Source: Deroplatys truncata (taxonomy: Eukaryota; Arthropoda; Insecta; Mantodea; Mantidae). From it: 64,000 nucleotides of DNA. Each line of letters starts with the position of its first letter. Positions within the stretch are counted from its first letter, which is position 1. Made by a program: the position numbers and the translations under genes. The stretch is taken from contig CM060985.1 in the NCBI GenBank assembly GCA_030765065.1, positions 180,050,096 to 180,114,095 on the forward strand, given 5' to 3'. The notes beneath the pieces were generated by a model. It had not been told where the DNA came from, made no database searches, and saw only the letters and a list, made by a program, of their open reading frames with translations. Below, piece by piece: positions 9,238 to 20,700 of this stretch.

Positions 9238-12200
9238 TCATTCCGCCAAAATATGTACCCAGTCCTCATCCAATTCACAGAATGGGCAGATTCTCCTGCC
9301 AGAATCGTCGGTCATTTTCTGTGCTCTCCAGCCCCCCAGTCTAAACCATGCCATTCCTGATCTTTCCTTTCTTCCTAAATTAAGTATATATGCCTCTTTA
9401 CCCCAGTTCAATTTTATTTCATTTGCTAGACTTAGAGAAGGTTTAATTTTACAGTCCGATTCTATTTCCTGTTGGTCGATGTCTCTTAGTCTTCTTTTAA
9501 CACCTTTCCATATGTTTTTGTCATTTGTTTCAGCTCTTAGCCATACTGATCCCATTCCTATTCTCCTCAAACCCCTTTCCAAATCAGCTGCCCAAAACTT
9601 AGGAGACAGGTTTTCTCGCTGGTATTTATAACATTTGGATCGTAGTGTGGAGTTATCCCCATGCATCAGCCTTAGCCAGTTCTTCACTGCTCTTATTTTG
9701 CAGTGTATTGTGTCTTCATAGCATCCTACCTCCCTCAATACCCCCGAATTTGATGTGCCTTGTGAAACTCCAAGAACTCTTTTCCAAAATGCTACCTGTG
9801 TTTTATTTACATGCTCTGCTCTTTCCCATCCCCAGATTTCACTGCCGTATAACAGAACAGGCCTTATCATGGAGTTATACATCTTTTCTAATGTATCTAC
9901 AGGTACATCCGGTATTCGCGAGAGGGTACGTAATAATTCATTTAACTGCCCTCGTGCTTTGTAGTTGGTTACAGATAGATGTTTGTTCCATTTTCCTCTC
10001 ATATTAAACATTACTCCTAAATAGGAGAAATGTTTAACGTTTTGTAGTTCTAGCCCCTTGTAATACCATTTCTCATCCCTGCCATACACATAGCCATTTT
10101 TGAAAGCCATTGTTTTTGTTTTGTTAATGTTTACCACCAGACCCCATTGTTTACAATATTGTTCCAACCTATTAATACCTTTCTGTAAGCCTTCTGTCGT
10201 CACTGACAAAATTGTCATGTCATCCGCGTATAAAAGTACAGGAATGCAGACATCGTCTACTTTTGGGCCATTCATTTCCTCTGCTATTAACACGTCTGTT
10301 ATATCGTCTATGAATAAATTGAACAATAGGGGCGATAAAATACATCCTTGACGAACTCCTCTACTGGCCGATTTAGATTCAGTTGTTGTGTTTTGGTCTA
10401 TTTTGATGCTGAAATTCACACTGTTGTAAATTTGCATTAGAGCTTTCATCATTTTACCAGAGAGTCCTTTGTGGTGAAGTTTCGCCCAAAGGGCATTCCT
10501 CTGCACACTATCAAAAGCCATTTTAAAATCAACAAAAGCACAATAAAGTTTCCCCCTCTTTCTATTCAAATTTGAATCAATTAATGTTTTTAATATGAAA
10601 ATATTATCTGCAGTAGAGAACCCTTCCCTGAAACCCGCCTGAAATTTAGAAATCATATCGAACTCTTTTACCCAACCCCTTAACCGGTCATAGATAATTT
10701 TGCAATATACCTTACCCAGTATAGATAACAACGCAATTCCTCTATAATTTTCTGGTTGCTGACTGCTGCCCTTACCCTTAAATATTGGCTGAATAATTGC
10801 TGTTGTCCAAGCTTCAGGATACTTCTCTCCGTTAAATAATTTGTTAAATGCCACCCGCAGAAGGTATAATATTTTAGGGACTTCTATGGAGCATTTAACA
10901 AATTCACTCGGAATTCCTTCTATTCCCGGTGCTTTGTGATTCTTTAGGCTTTTTATTGCCCGAACAATTTCCCCGTCAGTTATTTCCCCATCTAGAATTG
11001 GTACTGTAGAATTTAAGCATAGTTCAGCGAAAGACATCCGGGGTCCCTCCCACTCATCCCCACCAACTTCAGCGTACACACTATTAAAATACGCTAACCA
11101 TGTTCCTGGTTTGATGCTTACGTTATCCCGTCTTCGCACTTTAATTTTCTTAATTACCTTCCACATGTATATCGGATCTCTCCGTTCTGTCGCTATTCTT
11201 AAATCTGTCGCCATTTTGTTTTGCCATTCCGTCTTTACACTTACTAATACATCTTTATACTGCTTTCTAATTTGGGTATACGAAAGACGCTTTTCCTCGG
11301 AACCTTCTCTTCTATACACCTTAAGGGCTGTTTCAGCTTTTTTCTTCGCTTCTTTACATCTACCGTTGTACCAGCCTGTAGCTTTCGAGATTCTTTTGTT
11401 ATTTCGTATTCTCATGCTTCTACCAGCTATTTGTAAATTATTTGTTATTGTTTTAATAACATATTCCCCGCTTCTTTCCCCCACTTCAGTTTTACCTGTC
11501 CGATCACGCAAAACGGCAAGAAATTCCTCGCTTCCCCCTGGGGTCCATCGATATCTCACCATAGATGACAAAGCAATTTTTTTTTCATGTGTTTCCCCGA
11601 CGTTGTTTGAGTGTCTTTTTAGAGTGAGTAAGATGGGTGAGTGGTGTGATTCAACTCTATTTAAAATTTGAAAGTCCTCTATTAATGGTATTATTTCCTG
11701 TGAACAAATTACATAATCTATAACACTTCCTCCATTACTATTGATAAATGTTAATTCCCCTTCCTTATCTGATCCATACTTGCAGTTTAGGATTTCCAAT
11801 TTAAACGCGTCACAAAAGGCTAGCAATTCTTTTCCATCTGAATTTATCACTGTATCCTTACTTCGCCGCACTTCTCTCCTACAATCTGCTTCCCCCCTTT
11901 CTACCGTAATATTTTCGCTTCCGATTCTGGCATTAAAATCTCCCATTATGATTAAGTTTGCTTTTGGGTGTATTTCCTGAATTTCTACAATCATGTCGGC
12001 CAAATTGATAAATAAGTTGGGGTTGGTATATCGGGATGCTGCTGGTTGTCGATATACTACAATAATACACAACTCAAGTGAAGTTAATTTACAGTATACA
12101 CATAATGTTCCAAATACCTTAATATTTATGTGTTGAAAAGTCCTATCATGCTGGTCTTTAGTGTAAACGGCAACACCCCCGGGATATCTGCCTCTCAGGC

Positions 12201-12375
12201 CCCTGGTTTCACTACCCGTGAATACACCATTAAAACCACCAATATTTACATTTTCCCCAGCTTTAAGCCATGTCTCTGTGAAGCCCAATATATCTACACT
12301 GTGTACAAAGTCAATGAACCTATCATTAGCCAATTTCTTCTTTAGACCTTCAACATTCCAAAGGCCGACTGTCAC
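9238..12375 (-). CDS. LINE D ORF2 (endonuclease-reverse transcriptase)
   Basis: A 1045-codon open frame. The N-terminal APE-type endonuclease has LWNVEG, GFTETWL, GDFNARIG, DYVICS and ESHHSPIL, which holds the catalytic His. The RT has KAPGIEGIPSEF, FVDFKMAFD, GVRQGCILSPLLFNLFID and the catalytic LLYADDM. No RNase H follows. The C-terminus holds a zinc motif CPFC...HILAE; the expected final Cys codon is TGA at 9238-9240, and the open frame would otherwise continue 49 codons (AQWENQRT...) to 9073. There is no in-frame ATG at the start: the frame opens around GTG 12375, 13 nt after the ORF1 stop at 12391, suggesting translation coupled to ORF1. Confidence 0.85.
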   Translation of the reverse strand: MTVGLWNVEGLKKKLANDRFIDFVHSVDILGFTETWLKAGENVNIGGFNGVFTGSETRGLRGRYPGGVAVYTKDQHDRTFQHINIKVFGTLCVYCKLTSLELCIIVVYRQPAASRYTNPNLFINLADMIVEIQEIHPKANLIIMGDFNARIGSENITVERGEADCRREVRRSKDTVINSDGKELLAFCDAFKLEILNCKYGSDKEGELTFINSNGGSVIDYVICSQEIIPLIEDFQILNRVESHHSPILLTLKRHSNNVGETHEKKIALSSMVRYRWTPGGSEEFLAVLRDRTGKTEVGERSGEYVIKTITNNLQIAGRSMRIRNNKRISKATGWYNGRCKEAKKKAETALKVYRREGSEEKRLSYTQIRKQYKDVLVSVKTEWQNKMATDLRIATERRDPIYMWKVIKKIKVRRRDNVSIKPGTWLAYFNSVYAEVGGDEWEGPRMSFAELCLNSTVPILDGEITDGEIVRAIKSLKNHKAPGIEGIPSEFVKCSIEVPKILYLLRVAFNKLFNGEKYPEAWTTAIIQPIFKGKGSSQQPENYRGIALLSILGKVYCKIIYDRLRGWVKEFDMISKFQAGFREGFSTADNIFILKTLIDSNLNRKRGKLYCAFVDFKMAFDSVQRNALWAKLHHKGLSGKMMKALMQIYNSVNFSIKIDQNTTTESKSASRGVRQGCILSPLLFNLFIDDITDVLIAEEMNGPKVDDVCIPVLLYADDMTILSVTTEGLQKGINRLEQYCKQWGLVVNINKTKTMAFKNGYVYGRDEKWYYKGLELQNVKHFSYLGVMFNMRGKWNKHLSVTNYKARGQLNELLRTLSRIPDVPVDTLEKMYNSMIRPVLLYGSEIWGWERAEHVNKTQVAFWKRVLGVSQGTSNSGVLREVGCYEDTIHCKIRAVKNWLRLMHGDNSTLRSKCYKYQRENLSPKFWAADLERGLRRIGMGSVWLRAETNDKNIWKGVKRRLRDIDQQEIESDCKIKPSLSLANEIKLNWGKEAYILNLGRKERSGMAWFRLGGWRAQKMTDDSGRRICPFCELDEDWVHILAE

Positions 12376-12390
12376 ATGGGCGGCTACTTC

Positions 12391-12754
12391 CTAGTTCCTT
12401 CTCCTACCTGCTCTGGTGTTCTCTGCTGGTGAATCCCTTACCCCCGTTGCCTTTGTCGTCCCTCTGGTTGCAGTTGCTGGTGGTCGCTTGAATTCCTTTG
12501 AGACGCTCCCCCTGCCCCTCTGTGGTATTTCTCGCATCGCTGTAGGGAGGGCTCCATTAAGGGGTGGCTTCGGGCTGTCCCTTCCTGGTCGTTGAACCTG
12601 TTGCTGCTTTTCTGCTCCCTCCGCCACCTCCACTTGTTCTTTCCGGTGGTCACTTCCTGTCGCTGGTTCTTCTGCCTGCACTGCTCTCTGTTCAGGGTTG
12701 TCCCTGCCGCACAACTCCAGTTCCTCCAGCTCGTGCCTCGACCACACTTTGCCA
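12391..12754 (-). pseudogene. LINE D ORF1 C-terminal remnant
   Basis: Open frame entering from the 5' truncation point and ending AGRRRN-stop at 12391, just before ORF2. The product is charged and low-complexity (ELEELELCGRD, EQVEVAEGAEKQQQ, basic Pro/Arg tail) with no zinc knuckles. I take it as the end of ORF1 because it abuts ORF2. It reads back into the target DNA, so the upstream part is not element sequence. Confidence 0.5.
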
Positions 12755-12763
12755 TTAATTATA
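12755..12763. repeat. Target-site duplication of LINE D, right copy
   Basis: TTAATTATA, matching 8828-8836. Confidence 0.85.
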
Positions 12764-13089
12764 AGTTTATCAAATTGGAGGACAGCGTGGCAAATAAAAC
12801 CATTAAACGGTCGGAATACCTGCAGAAACAAAAAGCTGTAGCCTTGTGCCAAATTATAGGAAAGACGAACGGTCCATTTACTATCGATGACGTCAGAGAT
12901 TTTGACGCTATGTTAAAGGGGTACGCGGTGACGGTGTTTGCAGATCATACGGGCAAACACGTCATGTACGCGTCAGAGAAGCAAACAGATAAACCCATTG
13001 ACGTCATGTTTCACGAGGGGCACTTTAACGCATTGTAGACTTGCACAAGTGCTTTAAATGCAAGTGGTATTGTCGTCATTGCCATTATC

Positions 13090-13100
13090 CCTCGTTGAAC
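13090..13100. repeat. Target-site duplication of LINE B composite, left copy
   Basis: CCTCGTTGAAC immediately before the LINE B 5' end, repeated at 21648-21658. The pair brackets B1 plus B2 together. Confidence 0.88.
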
Positions 13101-13101
13101 A

Positions 13102-13270
13102 CCCCCCAGGGGCTCACTTCGTGTGAGTACGGGTTAGGCGCACCCGGGGTCCCGTGCCACTCATAGCCATATTCACCCTTTCATCCCCGCCCCCAAGGAC
13201 TCACTTCATGTGAGTACGGGTTTGGTGAACCCGGGGTCCCGAGCCACTAGCCTCCATTTCACCCCCTCCA
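13102..13270 (+). repeat. B1 tandem 5' hairpin modules (two)
   Basis: Two successive related modules, 13102-13189 and 13190-13270. Each holds CTCAC/GTGAG and CGGGT/ACCCG-type stems followed by GGGGTCCCG. Loops differ (TTCGT and TTCAT) while stems stay paired, and the third stem changes on both sides (CGGGT/ACCCG and CGGGTT/AACCCG). Family A carries one related module at its 5' end. Such a 5' module may act as promoter or as structured RNA. Confidence 0.6.
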
Positions 13271-13949
13271 CCGGCATCAACTGTGCCACGTTACTTTATT
13301 TCTTCTCACTCTTCCTCTTCTAGGTTTATTTATATTTATTCTTAGTTTGTACTGTCTTAGGCTTATTAACTCCTGTCTTACCAGCAGGGATCTTTTCTAT
13401 CTCCGTGGTCCTTTCCTACGGTTTCAGCGCGGCTTCCGACGTGTGTATCCTACGGGGGTCTCAGGCGCGAAGGTTGGGTGGACCCTTCGCACTGCCCCCA
13501 TGTGTAGCCTTAGGTGCGGAGCCCGTCCACACCGTCATGTACACCCACGTAGCTCTCTAAGGGCCCGGCCTGTGTTAATGTCCCGACGACCGTGAGCCGT
13601 TGGGTTAGTATCAGGGGCCGGACGTGTTACCGCTGACGGAACCCCGGTGTAATCAACCACAAGTCCCCTGAATCCGTGTCTGTGTTTGACGGCAGCGCGG
13701 CCTAAAGTGGGGAGCCACAGGCGGTTATACCTGTGGTAGGGGCTTAAAGCCGGGGTGTGCGTGGTGAACGGTTTACACATGTGGACAAGCAGTGGAGATT
13801 GGAGGGTAAACCTTCTGAGGTACGCTTTGCGATCAGTCATAGGAGGGGTCTCCATGACGGCACAGACCGTGAAGATATGGTGTCTTTTCTTCTTTAACCC
13901 CCGGATGGCAGGCTGACGCCGACGGTTCCGGAAGGGGGTCCTTATCAAT

Positions 13950-15090
13950 ATGCATCCGCGCAAAACTCCTACTTTGTTTGACACATTTTTAATTTTGCAA
14001 CTGGCGGGTGAAGGAAAAACCATGCAGGACGTTAGCCCATTTTATATCAAACGCGAGGTTGACCGTATCTGTGGCCCAGTTAAAAATGCAACACGACTAA
14101 GGGACGGTACGCTTTTGATAAAAAACAAATACGGCCGACCAATCCGAGAAATTGTTGAAGGCAACTTTGTTGGGATCCTACCCCATCCGTGTAGCCCCAC
14201 ACAAATCGTTGAATTCCTGTCGGGGAGTTGTTACCACCTCCAGTCTGGACGGTATATCAAACGAGGACATCGTCAGCTGCCTTTCTGATCAACGCGTTTC
14301 TCAAGCGTACCGCCTAACCCGGAAACAGGATGGCGTAGAACAACCATTACGTACGGTATTTCTAACCTTTAAGGGCACTGTTTTACCTGACTATATTTTC
14401 TGTGGCTATGAGCCTGCCGCCGTGCGTCCGTATGTTCCGAACCCCATGCGCTGTTTTCAGTGCCAGCGTTTCGGACATACTAAAGGATCGTGTAACCACC
14501 GTGCTGTTTGTGAGCGTTGTGGTCTTCCAGCCCATGAGGACTCGGCCTGTACTCGAGCACCTTGCTGTGTGAACTGTGGCGGGAGCCATTCATCTAGCTC
14601 CCGACAGTGTCCGAAGTTCCTCGATGAGAAATGTATACAGGAGTTGCGTGTCAAGGAACGTTTGACTTTTACCGAGGCACGTCGCCGTTTTGAGCAGCTG
14701 AACCCTTGTGTCCTTACGGGTTATTCGGTTGCGGCCCGCCACACTCCTGTTACCTCTGTTGGCCTACAAACTGCGCCCGTTGTTAATGCTTCCACACAGA
14801 CCGACTTACCCGTAAGTAGTTCTTTGTCTCGTGCCATACCTGCACCACGGTCTCCATCTTCCAAAGCGTCTACCAGCGCTAACAAGTCTAAGTCTTCTAA
14901 TGCCCGCAGTCGTTCCAGGTCTTCCCGTTGCACCAATAGCCGTGCTTCCTCTGTGCAGTCCCGGTCTCGATCTACGAGCCGCAGGGGATCTTCGGACTCC
15001 CGAACCTCGGAGGACTCGCCAGAGGAGTCTTTTCAAATCGTTGGTCCGAAGTCCGCCAAGGTGAGAAAGAAAATTAAGACGGTCCATTAA
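13950..15090 (+). pseudogene. B1 ORF1 (gag-like, frameshifted)
   Basis: Starts at ATG 13950 (MHPRKTPTLFDT). A one-base insertion near 14120 (AAAAAACAAATAC against AGAAACCAATAC in B2) shifts the frame; the rest is open to 15090. The order matches family A ORF1: two putative RRM-like segments, three zinc knuckles (CFQCQRFGHTKGSC; CERCGLPAHEDSAC; CVNCGGSHSSSSRQC), then a long Ser/Arg-rich tail (SRSSRCTNSRASSVQSRS) that resembles SR-type RNA-binding tails. Confidence 0.82.
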
Positions 15091-15103
15091 TCCGTTTCTT
15101 CCT

Positions 15104-15742
15104 ATGGAAATAATCCAGTGGAATGTTAATGGGTTCCGGGCTCGTGCTCCGGACATACAATATTTAGTGTCACAACGCTCCCCTTCACTGGTCTGTTTAC
15201 AAGAAACCCATCTGCAGCCTCATAACACTTTACACCTTCGTGACTTTACGGCGTTTAGGCATGACTCTGCTGCTGGACAGCGTGCGAGCGGTGGCGTTGC
15301 TATCTTGGTGGCGCCTAACATCTCTGCCGCCCGCATACCGCTTACTACGCCGTTACAAGCTGTGGCGATGCGTGTCCAACTCAGTTTCATTTGTTTCTCT
15401 GTCTGTAATGTCTATCTGCCTCCGGTCGGTGTCGTACAAGAGATGGATCTTCGGGGGCTTTTGGCGCAGATTCCCACACCGCTCCTCTTCCTTGGTGATA
15501 TGAATGCCAAAAATGCTGTGTGGGGCTCCGACACTGATGATGCTCGTGGGTACCTTGTAGCAGACGTTTGTGATCTGTCAGGCTTGCTTTTGTTGAACAC
15601 TGGTGTCCCTACCTTTTTGTCATCTACCTATGGGACACCGTCAGCCTTAGACGTTGCTTATTGCAGCCCGACATTAGTTCCTCTCTTTGATTGGTCGGTG
15701 CTTTCGGGTCTGTATGGGAATGATCATTTTCCCATTAACATT
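15104..15742 (+). pseudogene. B1 ORF2 N-terminal fragment (endonuclease)
   Basis: Begins 13 nt after the ORF1 stop with MEIIQWNVNGF. It contains the APE endonuclease landmarks CLQETH, GGVAIL, LGDMNAKN (LGDLNAKN in B2) and NDHFPINI, then is cut at codon 213 by the 5' end of B2. The domain is almost complete but there is no RT. Confidence 0.85.
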
Positions 15743-16587
15743 CCCCCCCAGGGGCTCACTTCGTGTGAGTACGGGTTCGGCGCGCCCGGGGTCCCGAGCC
15801 ACTCATAGCCATATTCACCCTTTCATCCCCGCCCCCAGGGACTCACTTCCTGTGAGTACGGGTTTGGTGAACCCGGGGTCCCGAGCCACTCGCCTCCATT
15901 TCACCCCCTCCACCCGCATCAACTGTGCCACGTTACTTTATTTCTTCTCACTCTTCCTCTTCTAGGTTTATTCTGATTCTTAGTTGGTACTGTCTTAGGC
16001 TTATTAACTCCTGTCTCACCAGCAGGGATCTTTTCTATCTCCGTGGTCCTTTCCTACGGTTTCAGCGCGGCTTCCGACGTGTGTGCCCTACGGGGGTCTC
16101 AGGCGCGAAGGTTGGGTGGACCCTTCGCACTGCCCCCATGTGTAGCCTTAGGTGCGGAGCCCGTCCACACCGTCATGTACACCCACGTAGCTCTCTAGGG
16201 GCCCGGCCTGTGTTAATGTCCCGACGGCCGTGAGCCGTTGGGTTAGTATCAGGGGCCGGACGTGTTACCGCTGACGGAACCCCGGTGTAATCGACCACAA
16301 GTCCCCTGAATCCGTGTCTGTGTTTGACGGCAGCGCGACCTAAAGTGGGGAGCCACAGGCGGTTATTCCTGTGGTAGGGGCTTAAAGCCGGGGTGTGCGT
16401 GGTGAACGGTTTACGCATGTGGACAAGCAGTGGAGATTGGAGGGTAACCCTTCTGAGGTACGCTTTGCGATCAGTCATAGGAGGGGTCTCCATGACGGCA
16501 CAGACCGTGAAGATATGGTGTCTTTTCTTCTTTAACCCCCGGATGGCAGGCTGACGCCGACGGTTCCGGAAGGGGGTCCTTATCAAT

Positions 16588-17748
16588 ATGCATCCGCGCA
16601 AAACCCCTACTTTGTTTGACACATTTTTAATTTTGCACCTGGCGAGTGAAGGAAAAACCATGCAGGACGTTAGCCCATTTTATATCAAACGCGAGGTTGA
16701 CCGTATCTGTGGCCCAGCTAAAAATGCAACCCGACTAAGGGATGGTACGCTTTTGATAGAAACCAATACGGCCGACCAATCCGAGAAATTGTTGAAGGCA
16801 ACTTTGTTGGGATCCTACCCCATCCGTGTAGCCCCACACAAATCGTTGAATTCCTGTCGGGGAGTTGTTACCACCTCCAGTCTGGACGGTATAACAAACG
16901 AGGACATCGTCACCTGCCTTTCTGATCAACGCGTTTCTCAAGCGTACCGCCTAACCCGGAAACAGGATGGCGTAGAACAACCATTACGTACGGTATTTCT
17001 AACCTTTAAGGGCACTGTTTTACCTGATTATATTTTCTGTGGCTATGAGCCTGCCGCCGTGCGTCCGTATGTTCCGAACCCCATGCGCTGATTTCAGTGC
17101 CAGCGTTTCGGACATACTAAAGGATCGTGTAACAACCGTGCTGTTTGTGAGCGTTGTGGTCTTCCAGCCCATGAGGACTCGGCCTGTACTCGAGCACTTT
17201 GCTGTGTGAACTGTGGCGGGAGCCATTCATCTAGCTCCCGACAGTGTCCGAAGTTCCTCGATGAGAAATGTATACAGGAGTTGCGTGTCAAGGACCGTTT
17301 AACTTTTACCGAGGCACGTCGCCGTTTTGAGCAGCTGAACCCTCGTGTCCTTACGGGTTATTCGGTTGCGGCCCGCCACACTCCTGTTACCTCTGTTGGC
17401 CTACAAACTGCGCCCGTTGTAAATGCTTCCACACAGACCGACTTACCCGTAAGTAGTTCTTTGTCTCGTGCCATACCTGCACCACGGTCTCCATCTTCCG
17501 CCGTGCCACCATCATCTTCCAAAGCGTCTACCGGCGCTAACAAGTCTAAGTCTTCTAATGCCCGCAGTCGTTCCAGGTCTTCCCGTTGCACCAATAGCCG
17601 TGCTTCCTCTGTGCAGTCCCGGTCTCGCTCTACGAGCCGCAGGGGATCTTCGGACTCCCGAACCTCGGAGGAGTCGCCAGAGGAGTCTTTTCAAATCGTT
17701 GGTCCGAAGTCGGCCAAGGTGAGAAAGAAGATTAAGAAGGTCCATTAA
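16588..17748 (+). pseudogene. B2 ORF1 (one nonsense codon)
   Basis: Frame is open from ATG 16588 except for a TGA at 17089-17091, which replaces the first Cys of the first zinc knuckle (C-FQC). After it the remaining knuckles and the Ser/Arg-rich tail are open to 17748. Compared with B1 it has a small in-frame insertion (SAVPPS) in the Ser-rich region near 17500. Confidence 0.85.
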
Positions 17749-17761
17749 TCCGTTTCTTCCT

Positions 17762-20700
17762 ATGGAAATAATCCAGTGGAATGTTAATGGGTTCCGGGCT
17801 CGTGCTCCGGACATCCAATATTTAGTGTTACAACGCTCCCCTTCACTGGTCTGTTTACAAGAAACCCATCTGCAGCCTCATCACACTTTACACCTTCGTG
17901 ACTTTACGGCGTTTAGGCATGACTCTCCTGCTGGACAGCGTGCGAGCGGTGGCGTTGCTATCTTGGTGGCGCCTAACATCTCTGCCGCCCGCATACCGCT
18001 TACTACGCCGTTACAAGCTGTGGCGGTGCGTGTCCAACTCAGTTTCATTTGTTTCTCTGTCTGTAATGTCTATCTGCCGCCGGTCGGTGTCGTACAAGAG
18101 ATGGATCTTCGGGCGCTTTTGGCGCAGATTCCCACACCGCTCCTCTTCCTTGGTGATCTGAATGCCAAAAATGCTGTGTGGGGTTCCGACACTGATGATG
18201 CTCGTGGATGCCTTGTAGCAGACGTTTGTGATCTGTCCGGCTTGCTTTTGTTGAACACTGGTGTCCCTACCTTTTTGTCATCTACCTATGGGACACCGTC
18301 AGCCTTAGACGTTGCTTATTGCAGCCCGACATTAGTTCCTCTCTTTGATTGGTCGGTGCTTTCGGATCTGTATGGGAGTGATCATTTTCCCATTAACATT
18401 CACCTCACAGGACCCCATCCTTTGCCTTCTCGACATCCCCACTGGATTCTTTCCAAGGCTGACTGGAGGAAGTTACGCTCCCTGATTGCTCTCCCGGACG
18501 ATGGTTTCGCAACCATCGATGAACTGGTGGACTATTTTACGTGTACTGTCTTGCTTGCAGCAGATTCCCGCATTCCTCGAGGTTCATCTACACCGCGTCA
18601 CGTTCCTGTACCTTGGTGGAGCGAGGAATGCCGCTTGGCCATTAGAACGCGCCCTGCGTATTTTTCAGCTACATCCTACGGGGGAGAACTTTGTGGCCTT
18701 TAAACGTTCTCCGGCTAAGGCGCGCTATGTACTTCGGAGTGCAAAGCGGAAATCTTGGGAATCTTACGTGTCTTCCCTTTGCCGTCGTACTTCTGCGCAG
18801 CAGGTGTGGTCTGCTGTTCGGCGTATTTATGGCCAGTGTCGCCGGACGATCATTCCTGGTCTTGGTGTTAGTGGCTCCATTTTCACCAGCGAGCGGGATA
18901 TAGCCGAAGCCCTTGCCAACTCCTTTGCTGCTGCTAGCCAAACGGATAGTTATGATAGATCTTTTCTGCCTATCAAAGACGCTGCGGAGCGGATAGTCCT
19001 CGATTTTAACAGTGACCGTAGTGAACCGTACAACGAAGCTTTTACCGTCGCCGAGCTAGACCATTCTTTATCCTTAGCAAAGGATACCTCCCCTGGCCCC
19101 GATGACATCCACCGCCAAATGCTGCTACATCTTCCGCGTGAGGCGGTTTCCTTCCTGCTGGACATTTACAACCGTATCTGGCGTGAGCAGGTTTTCCCGT
19201 CTTCCTGGCGAGAGGGTATTGTCATCCCCATCCCTCGACCTGGAAAAGACCGGCATCTTCCCTCTAGCTACCGCCCTATCTGTTTGACGAGTGTCGTTTG
19301 TAAGATCTTTGAACGTATGATTACCGCTCGGTTGGTGTGGTGGCTCGAGTCGAATGCTTTGCTCTGTAATATTCAGTGTGGTTTTCGTCACCATCGCTCC
19401 AGTGTTGACCATCTCGCCCGTCTTGAGGCCTATGTCCAGAGTGCCTTTCTTCTGAAGCAGCATGTGGTCGGTGTTTTCTTTGATTTGCAGAAGGCCTATG
19501 ATACCACTTGGCGCTATGGTATCCTCCGAAATCTGCATGCTTACGGTTTACGCGGTCATTTAGCTGTTTTTATTTGTAACTTTTTAAAACTTCGCCGTTT
19601 TCGGAGACACGTTATCTCAGGCGAGGATCCAGGAGAACGGTGTACCCCAGGGGTCGATCCTCAGTGTACCACTTTTTGCCGTCGCCATCAACGGTATCGC
19701 TACTGTAGTTCGCAGAGGAATACCAATGTCACTATATGTCGATGACTTTGCGCTATACTATCGCTCCTATAGCCTTGAGCACATCGAACGCCAATTGCAG
19801 ATGGCCATTACCTCACTCGCTAACTGGGCACTTCACAACGGCTTTCGGATCTCTCCTGCTAAGACCCAGTGTGTTCATTTTCATCGCCTTCGTAGTGTAC
19901 ATCCTTCTCCTGATCTTCATTTGCGTTGCACACCCCTCCCGTTTGTTGCGCACGCCCAGTTTTTGGGCCTTTACCTCGACCATAGACACCTGGGAGCACC
20001 ATATTCGCTACCTTCCGGCATCATGCGATCGTTCCCTTCAGGTGTTAAGGGTTTTATCTGGCGCCTCTTGGGGGCGGCGATCGCACCGTTATGCTCCGGT
20101 TGTACCGCTCGTTGGTTAGGTCAAAACTTGACTACGGGAGTTTTATCTATGGCGCGGCGTCCGCCTCTAAACTTCGCCTTTTAGACGCTGTTCATCATAC
20201 TGGTATCCGTCTTGCTACTGGGGCCTTCCGCACTAGTCGTGTCGAGTGTTTGTATGCAGATTCTGGCGAACCACCTCTGTCTCTTCGACGTGAGTTTTTA
20301 CTCTTTTCTTATGTTGCAAAGCTGGCGGCTCATCCTAGTCACCCTTCGTTCCACGGTGTATTCCATCCGGAACTCGCCCACCGTTATGTGCGCAATGCTA
20401 CCATCTCCCGCCCATGTGGTGTTCGGTTTCGGGAACTTCTTTGCGCACATGACCTCCGACTGCCTCCTGTGGAGCGATCCTGTCTTAGTCGTATTCCCCC
20501 GTGGCAGCTCCAACGTGCCCGGTTTGATCTTGAACTTTCGGGTAATGCCAAGGTCGCTACCCCGCAACCAGTGTTTCGCCAGCTCTTCTCCGCGATCCTA
20601 GACCGTTACCGGGACTATTCCCCGGTATTTACTGACGGTTCCCGTGTTAATGGTAGCACAGGGTGCGATTTTATCTATGACGGTGGGGCTCACAAATTTC

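Larger units (their letters stand above)
8837..12754 (-). mobile_element. LINE family D, minus strand, nearly intact
   Basis: Non-LTR retrotransposon of a different clade from families A and B: its ORF2 has endonuclease and RT but no RNase H. It lies on the minus strand with the 3' end at 8837, ending in a (TATC)n tail after AATAAA-containing sequence. A 9-bp target-site duplication (8828-8836, 12755-12763) shows insertion into the polymerase fossil. The 5' end at 12754 enters directly into an open frame that looks like an ORF1 tail, so the copy is 5'-truncated. Clade is uncertain; the RT recalls CR1/L2- or Ingi-like elements. Confidence 0.88.
12755..13100 (+). pseudogene. Type-B DNA polymerase N-terminal region, piece 2 (fossil)
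   Basis: Resumes after LINE D. Recognisable polymerase-family sequence includes KRSEYLQKQKAVALCQIIGK, DDVRDFDAML, TVFADHTGKHVMY and PIDVMFHEGHFNAL. The last corresponds to the region just before the Cys-rich domain in Polinton-type polymerases. It ends in the left target-site duplication of the LINE B composite. It is a broken fossil. Confidence 0.65.
13101..15742 (+). mobile_element. LINE family B copy B1 (5' part only)
   Basis: 5'-complete copy of a second RNase H LINE family, cut off within ORF2 at 15742 where copy B2 begins with its own 5' end. The missing 3' part of B1 does not reappear after B2; instead the target-site duplication follows. This is best explained by B2 inserting into B1 and then recombining with the B1 3' end, or by template switching during reverse transcription. 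Confidence 0.85.
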
